DNA of 64,000 bases from Segetibacter aerophilus (GTDB taxonomy: Bacteria; Bacteroidota; Bacteroidia; Chitinophagales; Chitinophagaceae). Below, piece after piece: positions 36,901-45,857 of this stretch. The DNA lies in assembly GCF_007991655.1 (NCBI RefSeq), contig NZ_BJYT01000006.1, positions 1 through 64,000 of the forward strand. The letters are read 5' to 3'. The notes under the pieces are model-generated. The model searched no databases. It worked only from the letters and a program-made list of their open reading frames with translations, and had not been told where the DNA came from. Both the position numbers and the translations under genes were made by a program. The first letter of the stretch is position 1, and every line of letters starts with the position of its first letter.

Positions 36901-39900
36901 ATTGATCGATCTGCTATTGCGTCTCATTTTTAACTGAACAAGGTCTTGGATATCAAAATCAAGATTGTTGCTGTCGGGCCAAACTCTTCGCTGTCCCGCG
37001 TCAGTATTTGGATAATTGCCGGGAGGTGTAACAGTAAGCGGAATTTTTATCTCGTAATAGTTATTTAGGAAATCACTTCCGATACGAATGACAGCATTTA
37101 ACTGGTTGTTTTTGATAGGTTGCGCTATAGTAGAAGGTGTACTTTCTGCGTGAACAAACATGTGGAGCGAACCGTATTGACGCATGTCTAAGTTCATTGT
37201 TTTAAATACGGCTCTCACATCGTTTGTAGCAAGGTTGCGAATTTGAAAACTCATTGCTTGTTCGTTCTGCAATAAATTAATCCCGTTATTACTCAGCTGC
37301 TGAACCCTTTCGATGCCGGGAGGAATCAGGTAATTGACCGGTTGTCTTTTACTGTTTTCTTCGACATTTACTGCTAAAACATTGAAAGTAGTATTGCCTC
37401 CTCTTGGCTGCTGAACATAGTTGCCTGCGGTATCTAATTTAAAGGCGAAGTTTCTCCACTGGTTACGAACAAGGTCGAGGCGGGCAAAACGAAGCACCAC
37501 AGAGTCCTCGAAGTCAGTAAGAAACATGCGGACAAAACGAATAGATTTAAAGTCCGGAATGTTTCCAACTTTTTTCTCATAGTCTGCAATGGGAACCCTG
37601 AACAAATACCAGTTTTCATTCTTAGAAGAGCCATCTGCGTACCGAACCGGTATCACCTGGCGGTCTGTAATGTATTTAGTGTTACCGACGTCCATTCCCG
37701 GCTTCAGGTCTATTGCGTATTGATAGTATTCTTCCGTTTCGTTGAGCGTATTGTCGCGGTTCAAATCCTCGTTATCGGGATATAAGGTAGCCGCCGGACT
37801 GAACTGCGAGTTACCAGTTGCAATGGGGGAGTTCCCTTGGGGGTTATTGAAATTCTTATATCTTCCTAATATACCCGTGTTAGTCGCGTCATAAGAATTA
37901 TCGCGATACCATTTGTAGTTATCGTTGGATGGATCTTGTTGAGCCCTCGCATACAAGGCAGAACCAGGACCAAAGTTGGCCCGAATGCTATTTAAATAGC
38001 CCGCTCTTTTTCCAGCTTCACCAGCATCATCCAATCCATCAAATCCAACATCCTGGAAAGGACGATCTGCCGGATCATTGCTAAACGCCTGTGTAACCTG
38101 GATTGGGTTAACAGGTGTTCTACCCCACGTTGAACTATTGTCTACAGCGGAAGGTTGATTTGGCGAGTTTAAACCATTTTCGTAAAAACGGCGGCTATCC
38201 TTTAAAACATCTTCGCTAATCGAACCCAGGTTCAGGTATAATTTACCTCCTGTGCTATTTGGCTTTTTAATGAATGGATCCTGTACCCAAAACTCGACAA
38301 ATTCAACGTTACTTGTTTCGAAGTCGGTTTGGTCAATCGACCTCATAATACCGCCCCAGCGCTGACGAGGATTTTTTAATTTACCACTTGCATCTACCTG
38401 TGCCTGGTCGCTCACAAAGTTATAAGGGCCAATGTCTGTTGGGTAATAGGCAAGGTCGAAAGTAACCAGCTGGTTTTCGCCAAGGTTATTTGTACGTTGT
38501 GGGTATAGCTCCTGGTTGTACACCGCTCTAACCCTTGGATCACTTAACTCAGCTACGTTCCTCCTAAGCGGGTTATTTACACTATTTCTGTCTTGCAGGA
38601 TCGGTTCAATATTATACCACGCCAACTTTGCCCTATTGAAGTTATAAGGAAGTGAATCGGCCAGAGTTGCCTCCGGAAACAAGCCGTTGCCTTGTGGCGT
38701 ACTAGCGAGGGCCCACGAGATGAAAGGGAAACGGAGGTCAATGTTGTTTCGAGTTCCTTCGAAATCATCTACATAAATTAACCCGTTGCTACCGGAACCA
38801 ATTTGAGGCGGATGACCGGGTTTTAAGAAAGCCGCCTCGCCATAAGCATTGATGGTAGACATTACGTTGCTTTGGTAAAACGGCAGTTTATTTAACAAGC
38901 GCGTAAGGCTGGGAGATTCTGTGCGATAGTTGAAATCGACACCATACATCGTGTTCCTGATTGGATCTTCACCATAATTCATTTTTGTGAAAAATGGTCG
39001 CTCAGAAAGACGAGCCATGGTAGCACCTAGAGCGAGTTTCCTATTTGCCAGGTAGTCGGCTCTTAGTCCTAAGAAACTTCTCTGCTGCATACCGAAGCCG
39101 GCATTATTTTCAAATTGAACATTCACCGGAATGCCACTGTTTAAGATAGCGCCGTTCAATATTTTTACTGTTCCAAGATTGTAATCAATGCTGTAGTCGA
39201 AACCTTCTCTTAATATTTGCCCTCCCGCAGTTACGGTAACAGAACCGGGCGGCACGTTGAAAGCGCCGAGGTAAATTTCAGAAGTTGAATTGCCCCTTCC
39301 TGCTCCCTGCATCACATACCGATTTAGGTTAGCATAAGTTTGAGCAATTGCTTTTATAGAGTCATACAACTGTCGATAAACGTACTTATTTCTTAAGGTA
39401 TCTGAAGTACCGGTGAAAGCAAGCCTTTCAAGATCGCGTCCAAAAGGCTCTAGGACAGGAAATATTATTTTTCCTTGTTGGGACAGTACAGTGAAACCTT
39501 CTACATAATCAAATACGCCATCCGGCAGAGGATCGTTTTGATTGTTTAACCGGTCAAGATTTAAAATACGAAGCAGCGTTCTTCCTTCTACCGAATTAGC
39601 AGATTCTGGCAAAAATCTCTTCAAACCTCCACTTGGCTCCTGGTATAAAATATTCAATTTAAAATCCTGTCTTTGAATGCCTGGAAGATCTAATGAGTAA
39701 ACATTCTTCATCATCCATTTCCAGATAGGTAGAGCAGGACGTTGTGAGGTTGCTTTTAGTAGCTTCAACAACAAAACTTTTTGAACGCCTTGTGTTGAGT
39801 CCAAAGCCACGTCTTGTGAAAATTCACCCACCTGGTAAACACGACCATTGTAGGTATACTGGTAAGCAACCCCTAATACTTCGTCTGACTGCAACTGTTG

Positions 39901-41250
39901 GTTTAATGAAACGAAGCCAATCTGCGGATTGAAGTAATATTCGTTAGGACTTAATTTTCGTGCAAACGTTTTTTCATAATCTTCGACCGGTCGCAAACCA
40001 ATTCCCATCAAGTTCGCATTGATGGTGACGGGGTTCCTAATGCCTGGTTGGTTAATGAGGGTAGTGTATAAATTATTGGCCCCATTTGCAGGAAGGCCCC
40101 CGTTACCCTGGAAACGAGTATTAAAAGGAGTGCCTTCTCCTAAATCCATTAAACCAACTACATCTCTCGTCTCTGTAGTCGCACCGGTACGATTTGTTAC
40201 CCAGACCTCCATTCTTTGAATTTGCACCTGCGTATTCACAACAGGCAAATTTTCCATCGCCTTGTTATAATTGGCCCTGAAATAGTCTCCTAAAAGAAAG
40301 TGTCTGTTTTCTTCGTAATCATCCAGCTTTTTATTGAAAGTTGAGGTGGCCGCGCCGCCTTGCAAAGCAAGTGATTGTCGTTGTGCCTTCTGAGTTGCTA
40401 TAACCCCTGACAAAAACAACTTACCAAATTGAAGTTGTGTTTTCAATCCAAACAGACTTTGTGCGCTTGGGATAAGTGTTCCTTTCGAGGTAAAAGACAC
40501 GTTTCCTGCTTCGATCGATTTAATGATCTCGTCGTCCATTCCTTTGTAATCCAGTTTCAGCTGGTTTTCAAAGTCAAAATTTGCAAGGGTATTATAGTTA
40601 ATGGGCAGTTTTAGCTTGTCTCCAATGTTTGCAATGACGTTAATATTTGAGTTCATATTAAAGTCAAAACCGCCGTTTTTCCTCGCGCTTTCTGGCAGCG
40701 TAGGATTTTTAATATTCTGTCCTTCATAGCCTGCAGTAATATCGACATTTCCCTGGGGACGAATATCTACTTTCAAACCATTAGGTCCTACTCCAAAAAT
40801 TCTATCGAAAAGCTTGTCGTAGGTTTTTAATTTGGGCCGCTCAACTTTCCTGTTTAAAACACTTAAAGTATTGGCTCTTTTTCTAAAGTATTCGCTTTCC
40901 GATTGACGTGCTTTGAAACGCATCATCTCCTCGAAAGTCATGTAAGTAGGTGTGCGATAATAAGAATTGCCTATTTTTTCTACGATGTAATATTGCTTTG
41001 TTTTAGGGTCGTATTGAATATCCCTTTTTATGTAAGCTGTATCGGAAAGATTAAAAGGATTATTTGAATTGTAGGTAAAAGGATCTCCAACTCTGTCGCT
41101 GATGGGAAAGCGGGTTGTATCTCTTGAAGCACGACGACTTGTATCTTGTGCATAAGAACAGGTTGCCCCGAAAGCTGATAGAATAATGGAAACTATTAAA
41201 GAAAATTTGTAATAATAACGTATCGACACCGAAGGCTGTTTAAAGTACAA
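33916..41250 (-). CDS. sprA: Cell-surface protein SprA, T9SS outer-membrane translocon
   Basis: SprA forms the very large single-chain beta-barrel through which T9SS cargo crosses the outer membrane. This copy has 2444 residues, the expected size, with an N-terminal signal peptide (about 1-34, ending SYAQ). SprA blocks include FDRIFGVGPNGLKVDIRPQG, ADYLANRKLALGATMARLSE and PEVWVNELRLSKLDEKGGYA-like segments. The C-terminus alternates beta strands and ends RAGVQIRISLAQ. Residues about 1887-1967 form a Pro/Asn-rich then Lys/Arg-rich insert. It follows ruvA by 13 bp, the same neighbour as in flavobacteria, and shares its promoter. Confidence 0.97.
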   Translation of the reverse strand: MYFKQPSVSIRYYYKFSLIVSIILSAFGATCSYAQDTSRRASRDTTRFPISDRVGDPFTYNSNNPFNLSDTAYIKRDIQYDPKTKQYYIVEKIGNSYYRTPTYMTFEEMMRFKARQSESEYFRKRANTLSVLNRKVERPKLKTYDKLFDRIFGVGPNGLKVDIRPQGNVDITAGYEGQNIKNPTLPESARKNGGFDFNMNSNINVIANIGDKLKLPINYNTLANFDFENQLKLDYKGMDDEIIKSIEAGNVSFTSKGTLIPSAQSLFGLKTQLQFGKLFLSGVIATQKAQRQSLALQGGAATSTFNKKLDDYEENRHFLLGDYFRANYNKAMENLPVVNTQVQIQRMEVWVTNRTGATTETRDVVGLMDLGEGTPFNTRFQGNGGLPANGANNLYTTLINQPGIRNPVTINANLMGIGLRPVEDYEKTFARKLSPNEYYFNPQIGFVSLNQQLQSDEVLGVAYQYTYNGRVYQVGEFSQDVALDSTQGVQKVLLLKLLKATSQRPALPIWKWMMKNVYSLDLPGIQRQDFKLNILYQEPSGGLKRFLPESANSVEGRTLLRILNLDRLNNQNDPLPDGVFDYVEGFTVLSQQGKIIFPVLEPFGRDLERLAFTGTSDTLRNKYVYRQLYDSIKAIAQTYANLNRYVMQGAGRGNSTSEIYLGAFNVPPGSVTVTAGGQILREGFDYSIDYNLGTVKILNGAILNSGIPVNVQFENNAGFGMQQRSFLGLRADYLANRKLALGATMARLSERPFFTKMNYGEDPIRNTMYGVDFNYRTESPSLTRLLNKLPFYQSNVMSTINAYGEAAFLKPGHPPQIGSGSNGLIYVDDFEGTRNNIDLRFPFISWALASTPQGNGLFPEATLADSLPYNFNRAKLAWYNIEPILQDRNSVNNPLRRNVAELSDPRVRAVYNQELYPQRTNNLGENQLVTFDLAYYPTDIGPYNFVSDQAQVDASGKLKNPRQRWGGIMRSIDQTDFETSNVEFVEFWVQDPFIKKPNSTGGKLYLNLGSISEDVLKDSRRFYENGLNSPNQPSAVDNSSTWGRTPVNPIQVTQAFSNDPADRPFQDVGFDGLDDAGEAGKRAGYLNSIRANFGPGSALYARAQQDPSNDNYKWYRDNSYDATNTGILGRYKNFNNPQGNSPIATGNSQFSPAATLYPDNEDLNRDNTLNETEEYYQYAIDLKPGMDVGNTKYITDRQVIPVRYADGSSKNENWYLFRVPIADYEKKVGNIPDFKSIRFVRMFLTDFEDSVVLRFARLDLVRNQWRNFAFKLDTAGNYVQQPRGGNTTFNVLAVNVEENSKRQPVNYLIPPGIERVQQLSNNGINLLQNEQAMSFQIRNLATNDVRAVFKTMNLDMRQYGSLHMFVHAESTPSTIAQPIKNNQLNAVIRIGSDFLNNYYEIKIPLTVTPPGNYPNTDAGQRRVWPDSNNLDFDIQDLVQLKMRRNSRSINITNYYQEIVGNKTYAIKGNPNLGEVQAFLIGVENSQSSNGIPASAEVWVNELRLSKLDEKGGYAATGRVDIALADLGTIAVSGSTHTTGFGSLEQRVNERARENFMQYDIATNLEMGRLLPKKLGISIPLYASINQTITTPEYDPYDLDIKLKDKLNGLSGKDRTNSKNAAIDKTTIKTVNFTNMRVMPTGKTKIWSISNFDFSYSYIKYEQTNPLILKNDVVKHRGGLGYTFNKQPKYFEPFKRIIKSKSPWFALVRDFNVNPQPSLLSFRADVNRQFGTFVPRIVNSFDNKVDRVDTTFDKFFTFDRYYNLRWDLTKSLNIDFSAVNNARIDEPIGSIDTRAKKDTVRTNFMKGGRNTLYQQRAIASYTFPLTKLPLTNWMNARYSYTTTYNWIGASRLAISLGNTIENSQENNITGELDFTRLYAKSRWLRALDQAPAPQQGNPQDPNAPGRNKRTPQNANPANPPAAVSTLPTREEVIKGLSGKEKRVALRKWRKQRREERKAARLLKAAQPVEMPGIARAGGQLLTMVKHATVNFGESYRSRIPGYTDSTKILGQNWNTMAPGLDFVFGRQPDSNWLNQKAARGLITRDTTLNFMFRQSIDQKINVTAQLEPIREFLVDLNMEKTYTKDYSELFKTVSQNGKFEHLSPLATGGFNVSYIAFKTLFTKNKPTEISQTFRQFEAYRLILSERLALANPYQKGLGNNPDGFYKGYNRYAQDVLIPAFIAAYSGQDPKNVGLIQQSNPNIKSNPFASIKPKPNWRVTYTGLTRLPALAKTFSAISITHAYNGSLGMNSFNSALNFTDPFAYSAPGFIDTISGNFVPFFLVPNITIQESFSPLLGIDVTTVSQLTASLQYRKTRQLSLSLVDYQLSEVNSTEITLGGSFRKRGFNLPFKIPGTKGKKLQNDVNFRLDLSIRDDATSNSRLDQDNAFSTGGQKVVTLQPSIDYVLNNRVNIKLYFDQRKVVPYISTSAPITNTRAGVQIRISLAQ

Positions 41251-41263
41251 TTCTCTCTATAGG

Positions 41264-41848
41264 CTATATATTTTTCAGGGCTTTTTTTATCAGGTCTTCT
41301 AATTGAATGCTGGTGCCATTTGCTTCAATAACGTTTTTTAATGCCTTTTCTGCGTTCGGCTTGGGAATTCCTAAAGAAATCAATGCATTCAAGGCATCCA
41401 TTTCGACTTTATTTGATCCGGAAGAAGTAAGAATAATATCATTCAGGTTCTTACTCAATTTGTCTTTCAACTCTAAACACAGCCTTTCTGCTGTTTTTCT
41501 GCCTATTCCTTTTATGCTTTCCAGTAGTCTGGCGTTGCTTTGAACGATTGCTTTTATAATTTCGTCGGGCTTCATTCCAGACAACATCATTCTTGCCGTT
41601 GCTGCACCAACTCCCGAAACACTTATCAGTTGGGTGAAAAGTTCTTTTTCAGATAGGTCGGCAAACCCATAGAGAGTCTGGTTGTTTTCAGTAATATGAA
41701 CATAGGTAAACAACTGGCCGCTATCCTGGTTGCTGATAGCAGAGTAAGTATTTAAACTAACCTGGCATTCGTAGCCGACACCATTTACATCAACAATAAC
41801 CTGGGCAGGATTCTTCACCGCAAACTTTCCCCTAACGAACGCAATCAC
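41264..41848 (-). CDS. ruvA: Holliday junction branch migration protein RuvA
   Basis: DNA-binding subunit of the RuvAB motor that moves Holliday junctions. The 194-residue protein has the OB-fold start (VRGKFAVKNPAQVIVDVNGVGYE), two helix-hairpin-helix motifs (VSGVGAATARMMLSG and IKGIGRKTAERLCLELKD) and the C-terminal RuvB-binding domain (about 147-194). Translation starts at GTG 41848; the adjacent ATG is out of frame. The consensus promoter at 41871-41901 serves ruvA and sprA. Confidence 0.95.
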   Translation of the reverse strand: MIAFVRGKFAVKNPAQVIVDVNGVGYECQVSLNTYSAISNQDSGQLFTYVHITENNQTLYGFADLSEKELFTQLISVSGVGAATARMMLSGMKPDEIIKAIVQSNARLLESIKGIGRKTAERLCLELKDKLSKNLNDIILTSSGSNKVEMDALNALISLGIPKPNAEKALKNVIEANGTSIQLEDLIKKALKNI

Positions 41849-41870
41849 ATGAAATTATTTAACCGGGTTT

Positions 41871-41901
41871 CAAAAATATAAGATGAATGGCGAAGTACAA
41901 A
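41871..41901 (-). promoter_or_regulatory. ruvA-sprA promoter, full Bacteroidota consensus
   Basis: On the minus strand TTTG (41901-41898), a 19-bp spacer and TATTTTTG (41878-41871) match the Bacteroidota consensus in both boxes. The -7 element lies 22 nt before the ruvA GTG, giving a short leader. Confidence 0.65.
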
Positions 41902-42012
41902 TATTATTTTAAGTAGGTTTTGGCCATCAAAAGCTTCAAACTATGCAGCTTTTACTATTCAAGAATAAACAATTACTTTTATCCCCAGAATTAAATAATA
42001 CTAAAGCAATAA

Positions 42013-43017
42013 ATGGCACAGAAAATTAGCGCAGCAATTACTGGTGTGGGTGGATATGTTCCGGAATACAGATTAACAAACAAGGAGTTAGAAACGCTGG
42101 TAGAAACAAACGACGAGTGGATTAAAACCCGAACAGGTGTTGAGGAAAGGAGAATACTAAAAGGCGAAGGAAAGGCAACTTCAGATCTTGGTGCACCTGC
42201 TGTTCTTAATTTATGTGAAAAGAGAGGTATTGATCCCCTTGAAATTGAAGTTATCATTTGCTGTACTGTCACTGCCGACATGCTTTTTCCGGCCACGGCA
42301 AATATCATCAGCGAGAAAATAGGTGCTAAAAATGCTTTTAGCTTTGACCTGGGTGCTGCATGCTCAGGGTTTTTATTCGGACTAACAATGGGTGCCTCAC
42401 TTATTGAAAGCGGGCGATACAAAAAAGTAGTTGTTGTTGGGGCTGATAAAATGAGTGCAATTGTAGATTACAGCGACAGAACAACATGTATACTTTTTGG
42501 AGATGGTGCCGGTGCGGTATTGCTTGAGCCGGGTGAAGAAGGTTACGGGGTTTTAGATAGCAACCTTAAAACAGACGGAAGCGGAGAAAAATACCTAAAC
42601 ATGAAAGCCGGCGGATCACGGAAACCAGCTTCTGCAGAAACGCTTGCCGCAAAAGAGCATTATATCTACCAGGAGGGCCAATCAGTTTTTAAGTTTGCTG
42701 TCGTGGGAATGGCGGATGTCGCTTACGAACTTCTTCAAAGGAATAACCTTACGGGTGAAGACATAGCGTGGTTAGTTCCGCACCAGGCCAATAAAAGAAT
42801 TATAGATGCTACTGCCAATCGTATGGGCATTCCGTCAGAAAAGGTGATGCTGAATATTATGCGCTACGGTAACACAACTTCAGGAACTATCCCCTTGTGT
42901 TTGTGGGAATGGGAAAAACAATTGAAAAAAGGTGATAACCTCGTATTAGCTGCTTTTGGTGGTGGTTTTACCTGGGGCGCTACCTTGGTGAAGTGGGCTT
43001 ACGATGGCAAGAGTTAA
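42013..43017 (+). CDS. fabH: 3-oxoacyl-ACP synthase III
   Basis: KAS III condenses an acyl-CoA with malonyl-ACP to start fatty acid synthesis. The 334-residue protein has the catalytic Cys near 117 in [12 protein letters not shown], the His in [13 protein letters not shown] and the Asn in [31 protein letters not shown] and [14 protein letters not shown] are typical N-terminal blocks. It is divergent from ruvA-sprA and followed by a terminator. Bacteroidota often carry more than one KAS III, so this may be one of several. Confidence 0.95.
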   Translation: MAQKISAAITGVGGYVPEYRLTNKELETLVETNDEWIKTRTGVEERRILKGEGKATSDLGAPAVLNLCEKRGIDPLEIEVIICCTVTADMLFPATANIISEKIGAKNAFSFDLGAACSGFLFGLTMGASLIESGRYKKVVVVGADKMSAIVDYSDRTTCILFGDGAGAVLLEPGEEGYGVLDSNLKTDGSGEKYLNMKAGGSRKPASAETLAAKEHYIYQEGQSVFKFAVVGMADVAYELLQRNNLTGEDIAWLVPHQANKRIIDATANRMGIPSEKVMLNIMRYGNTTSGTIPLCLWEWEKQLKKGDNLVLAAFGGGFTWGATLVKWAYDGKS

Positions 43018-43051
43018 GTGACAGTTCCTTCTTTAGTGCGACAAAATAATC

Positions 43052-43084
43052 AGCCGTAAGAATTTTTCTTGCGGCTTTTTTATT
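43052..43084 (+). terminator. Intrinsic terminator of fabH
   Basis: Stem AGCCGTAAGAA/TTCTTGCGGCT (ten of eleven paired), then a T run on the plus strand. Confidence 0.87.
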
Positions 43085-43133
43085 AAAGCTTACCTGATTT
43101 TATGGGTTCCAACTTCGGTAGTTACTTTAAGCA

Positions 43134-43155
43134 CTGTTGTGTCACACTCTTGTAC
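43134..43155 (-). repeat. Dispersed palindromic repeat, copy 8
   Basis: CTGTTGTGTCACACTCTTGT followed by AC. Core TGTGTCACA at 43138-43146 with CTCT then TGT on the right. It lies between fabH and the GNAT gene. Confidence 0.72.
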
Positions 43156-43228
43156 CACAAATCTTTTTGGGGCAACCCGCCCTCTCACCATTCGTCTAAA
43201 ATGGCAAGCCTCGATTGACACAAAAAGC

Positions 43229-43236
43229 TACTTTTG
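43229..43236 (+). promoter_or_regulatory. GNAT gene -7 element TACTTTTG
   Basis: TACTTTTG fits TAnnTTTG and lies 39 nt before ATG 43276. It overlaps the TTG at which a longer frame could start, which argues for the ATG. Confidence 0.4.
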
Positions 43237-43275
43237 CCCAAAACAAAAAAGAGTTTAAAATCTATAAAAACCTCC

Positions 43276-43737
43276 ATGGAGAACATTTTAATAAGGAGAG
43301 CGGTAAAAGAGGATTGCTCAAGAATATTGGAACTGGTACGGGAATTAGCGGTGTTTGAAAAAGCACCCGATGAAGTGACTGTCTCATTGAAGCATTTTGA
43401 GGAAAGCGGGTTTGGAGAAGCGCAGGTATGGTGGGCATTTGTTGCAGAATTAAACGAGGTCGTTCAAGCCTTTGCACTCTACTACATCCGGTTCAGCACG
43501 TGGAAGGGACAGCGCATGTATTTGGAGGACCTACTAGTAACAGAAGAGTTGAGAGGTAGAGGAATAGGAAGCTTATTGTTTGACGAATTGTTTAAAGAAG
43601 CTAAGAAAAAGAAGTTAAATGGAATAGTGTGGCAGGTGTTGGAATGGAATGAACCGGCAATTAAGTTCTACAAAAAATTAAACGCTTCCTTTGATGCTGA
43701 ATGGGTGAACTGTAGTGTAAGTGTTCCCATCAGCTAA
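43276..43737 (+). CDS. GNAT family N-acetyltransferase (SSAT-like)
   Basis: A 153-residue acetyl-CoA-dependent acetyltransferase. The acetyl-CoA loop is VTEELRGRGIGSLLFDEL. FALYYIRFSTWKGQRMYLEDL and NEPAIKFYKKLNA resemble diamine/thialysine acetyltransferases of the spermidine/spermine type. ATG 43276 gives the family start MENILIRRAVKEDC; the open frame begins earlier, at a TTG inside the promoter element. Substrate specificity is inferred only. Confidence 0.9.
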   Translation: MENILIRRAVKEDCSRILELVRELAVFEKAPDEVTVSLKHFEESGFGEAQVWWAFVAELNEVVQAFALYYIRFSTWKGQRMYLEDLLVTEELRGRGIGSLLFDELFKEAKKKKLNGIVWQVLEWNEPAIKFYKKLNASFDAEWVNCSVSVPIS

Positions 43738-43777
43738 CAATAGCAAAACATAAAAAAAGCAAAACGGAATTAATGTT

Positions 43778-43797
43778 GATGAACGAAATGCGTCGCC
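43778..43797 (+). repeat. Dispersed palindromic repeat, degenerate copy 9 (subtype B)
   Basis: GATGAACGAAATGCGTCGCC. The core at 43789-43797 has one imperfect end and the subtype-B left arm. It lies in the convergent gap between the GNAT gene and fabD. Confidence 0.5.
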
Positions 43798-43865
43798 ACT
43801 AATGTCGATAGAAGTTTTTGTGCTTGTACCAAAAAGCATCGAAAAAGCCTCTAACCTTCAAGACT

Positions 43866-44756
43866 TTAGCTTACTCCACTCACCACCGCTTCCTTAAAAA
43901 TTTTACTTACCAGCCCTTGCAGTACTTTGCCCGGGCCAACTTCTGTAAAGTGTGTTGCACCGTCCGCTACCATTGCCTGTACTAACTGTGTCCAGCGAAC
44001 GGCACCTGTTAGTTGATTTATGAGGTTTGTTTTTATTTCTTCCGGGCTAGTGATTGCTTTAGCAACCACGTTTTGGTAAACAGGACAAATAGGTTCTGAA
44101 AACTTTGTTGCTTCTATTGCAGCCGCAAGTTCTTCTTTGGCTGGCTTCATCAACGGGCTGTGAAACGCACCACCTACAGGTAAAACCAACGCACGCTTAG
44201 CGCCCGCTGCTTTCATTTTTTCGATGGCAATCTCAATTCCCTTTTTACTACCGCTTATTACCAGTTGACGCGGACAATTGAAGTTGGCAGGCACTACTAC
44301 TTCGCCCGTGTCTTCCATAATCTCTTTACAAATAGCTTCGACTTTTGCATCATCCAAAGCCAATACCGCAGCCATGGTAGAAGGATTGATCTCACATGCT
44401 TTTTGCATAGCACTCGCACGAATACTTACCAGTTTTAGTGCATCTTCAAATTGGAGTGTTTTGTTTGCCACCAGTGCAGAAAATTCTCCCAGGGAATGAC
44501 CGGCAACCATGTCAGGCCTAGCATCGGGAATGGTTGCGTAAGCGATCGCTGAATGCAAAAAAACAGCGGGCTGGGTCACGTTGGTTTGCTTGAGATCTTC
44601 ATCGGTTCCGGTAAAAAGAAGGTCAGAAATTCTGAAACCAAGAATATCGTTTGCCCTTTCAAAAAGGTCTTTGGCTTCCGGGTTTTTCTCGTACAGGTTT
44701 TTACCCATACCGGAGAACTGGCTTCCCTGCCCGGGAAAAATATAAGCGTGTTTCAT
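43866..44756 (-). CDS. fabD: Malonyl-CoA:ACP transacylase
   Basis: Loads malonyl groups onto acyl carrier protein for fatty acid elongation. The 296-residue protein has FPGQGSQFSGMG, the nucleophile Ser88 in AGHSLGEFSAL, the RASAMQKA arginine region, GGAFHSPLM with the catalytic His, and EVGPGKVLQGLV. It follows folE by 19 bp at the end of the PTPS-folE operon, an unusual but tight placement. Confidence 0.96.
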   Translation of the reverse strand: MKHAYIFPGQGSQFSGMGKNLYEKNPEAKDLFERANDILGFRISDLLFTGTDEDLKQTNVTQPAVFLHSAIAYATIPDARPDMVAGHSLGEFSALVANKTLQFEDALKLVSIRASAMQKACEINPSTMAAVLALDDAKVEAICKEIMEDTGEVVVPANFNCPRQLVISGSKKGIEIAIEKMKAAGAKRALVLPVGGAFHSPLMKPAKEELAAAIEATKFSEPICPVYQNVVAKAITSPEEIKTNLINQLTGAVRWTQLVQAMVADGATHFTEVGPGKVLQGLVSKIFKEAVVSGVS

Positions 44757-44775
44757 TGACGGATCTTTAGAAAAA

Positions 44776-45372
44776 TTAATGAAGTTTTGAAGAGATCAAC
44801 TTCAGGAATTCATTTCTTGTTGGATACTTCTCAAACTCTCCAAAAAATGCAGAAGTGGTTGTAACAGAGTTTTGCTTTGATACTCCGCGCATCATCATGC
44901 ACAGATGCGATGCTTCAATAACGACTGCCGCACCAAGTGGTTGAAGCGACTCAACGATAGCATCTAATATTTGAGTGGTCAGCCTTTCCTGCACCTGTAA
45001 TCTTCTTGAATAAACGTCTACCACCCGGGCCATTTTACTTAGCCCTGTGATCCAGCCGTTAGGAATGTAGGCAATATGAGCCTTCCCGTAAAACGGCAGC
45101 ATATGATGCTCGCACATGCTATACAATTCAATGTCCTTAACAACAACCATTTCACTTACATCTTCATGAAATTTTGCCGAATTAAGAATTGCCTGTGCAT
45201 CTTGTTGATACCCCTGGGTAATAAACTGCATTGCTTTGGCCATTCTTTCCGGCGTCTTTAGCAACCCTTCCCGGTCCGGGTCTTCGCCAAGTAACGCAAT
45301 ACTTTCCCGGTAATTTTTCATCAAGCCTTGTGTCACCGCCTCATCGTACTCTTCTTTTTTATTATATGCCAT
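44776..45372 (-). CDS. folE: GTP cyclohydrolase I
   Basis: Converts GTP to 7,8-dihydroneopterin triphosphate, precursor of folate, deazapurines and biopterin. The 198-residue protein has the zinc and active-site region [39 protein letters not shown] and the second zinc cysteine in [10 protein letters not shown]. It lies 31 bp after one PTPS/QueD homologue and 19 bp before fabD. The adjacent PTPS genes use its product directly. Confidence 0.96.
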   Translation of the reverse strand: MAYNKKEEYDEAVTQGLMKNYRESIALLGEDPDREGLLKTPERMAKAMQFITQGYQQDAQAILNSAKFHEDVSEMVVVKDIELYSMCEHHMLPFYGKAHIAYIPNGWITGLSKMARVVDVYSRRLQVQERLTTQILDAIVESLQPLGAAVVIEASHLCMMMRGVSKQNSVTTTSAFFGEFEKYPTRNEFLKLISSKLH

Positions 45373-45403
45373 AACTTACTTTTCTGTCTTTTATGTTTTT
45401 TCT

Positions 45404-45817
45404 TTATGCCGGATATTCCACAAAATTTCTTTCAGTTTCGTACAAGCGTACCTGCAAATCTAGTTTTGGATCTAATTTTTCTCTTAAGATCCGATAGATC
45501 ACAATTGTAATGTTTTCTGCAGTGGGGTTCAAATGCTCAAACTCTTTACAATCCATGTTGAGGTTTTTATGATCGAAACGATTCAACACATTTTCTTCAA
45601 TCAGCTGGCTGAGCCCGCCGAGATCAATTACAAAGCCTGTATCAGCAGCAGGTTCACCAACCACTTTTACTATCAGCTCGTAATTGTGTCCATGGTAATT
45701 TGGGTTGTTGCATTTACCAAAGACCGACGCGTTTTTGTCTCCGTCCCAAGAAGGGTTGTTAAGCCGATGGGCTGCATTAAAATGTTCTTTTCTATATACC
45801 GCTACTTTATTACTCAT
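45404..45817 (-). CDS. 6-pyruvoyltetrahydropterin synthase / QueD family protein, paralogue 2
   Basis: A 137-residue PTPS-fold enzyme acting on dihydroneopterin triphosphate. Zinc ligands are His17 (FNAAHRL) and His42/His44 (YHGHNYEL), with the catalytic Cys36 in GKCNNPNYHGHNY. That spacing is the PTPS (CxxxxxHGH) type rather than the short QueD CxxxHGH type. DHKNLN and LYETERNFVEY complete the site. ATG 45817 fits the family start; the open frame extends to 45898 over the previous gene. Whether it makes 6-carboxy- or 6-pyruvoyl-tetrahydropterin is not determined. Confidence 0.88.
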   Translation of the reverse strand: MSNKVAVYRKEHFNAAHRLNNPSWDGDKNASVFGKCNNPNYHGHNYELIVKVVGEPAADTGFVIDLGGLSQLIEENVLNRFDHKNLNMDCKEFEHLNPTAENITIVIYRILREKLDPKLDLQVRLYETERNFVEYPA

Positions 45818-45857
45818 GTAGAATTTTGAAAAATTATTTGATTCGATTTTTCCGTTG

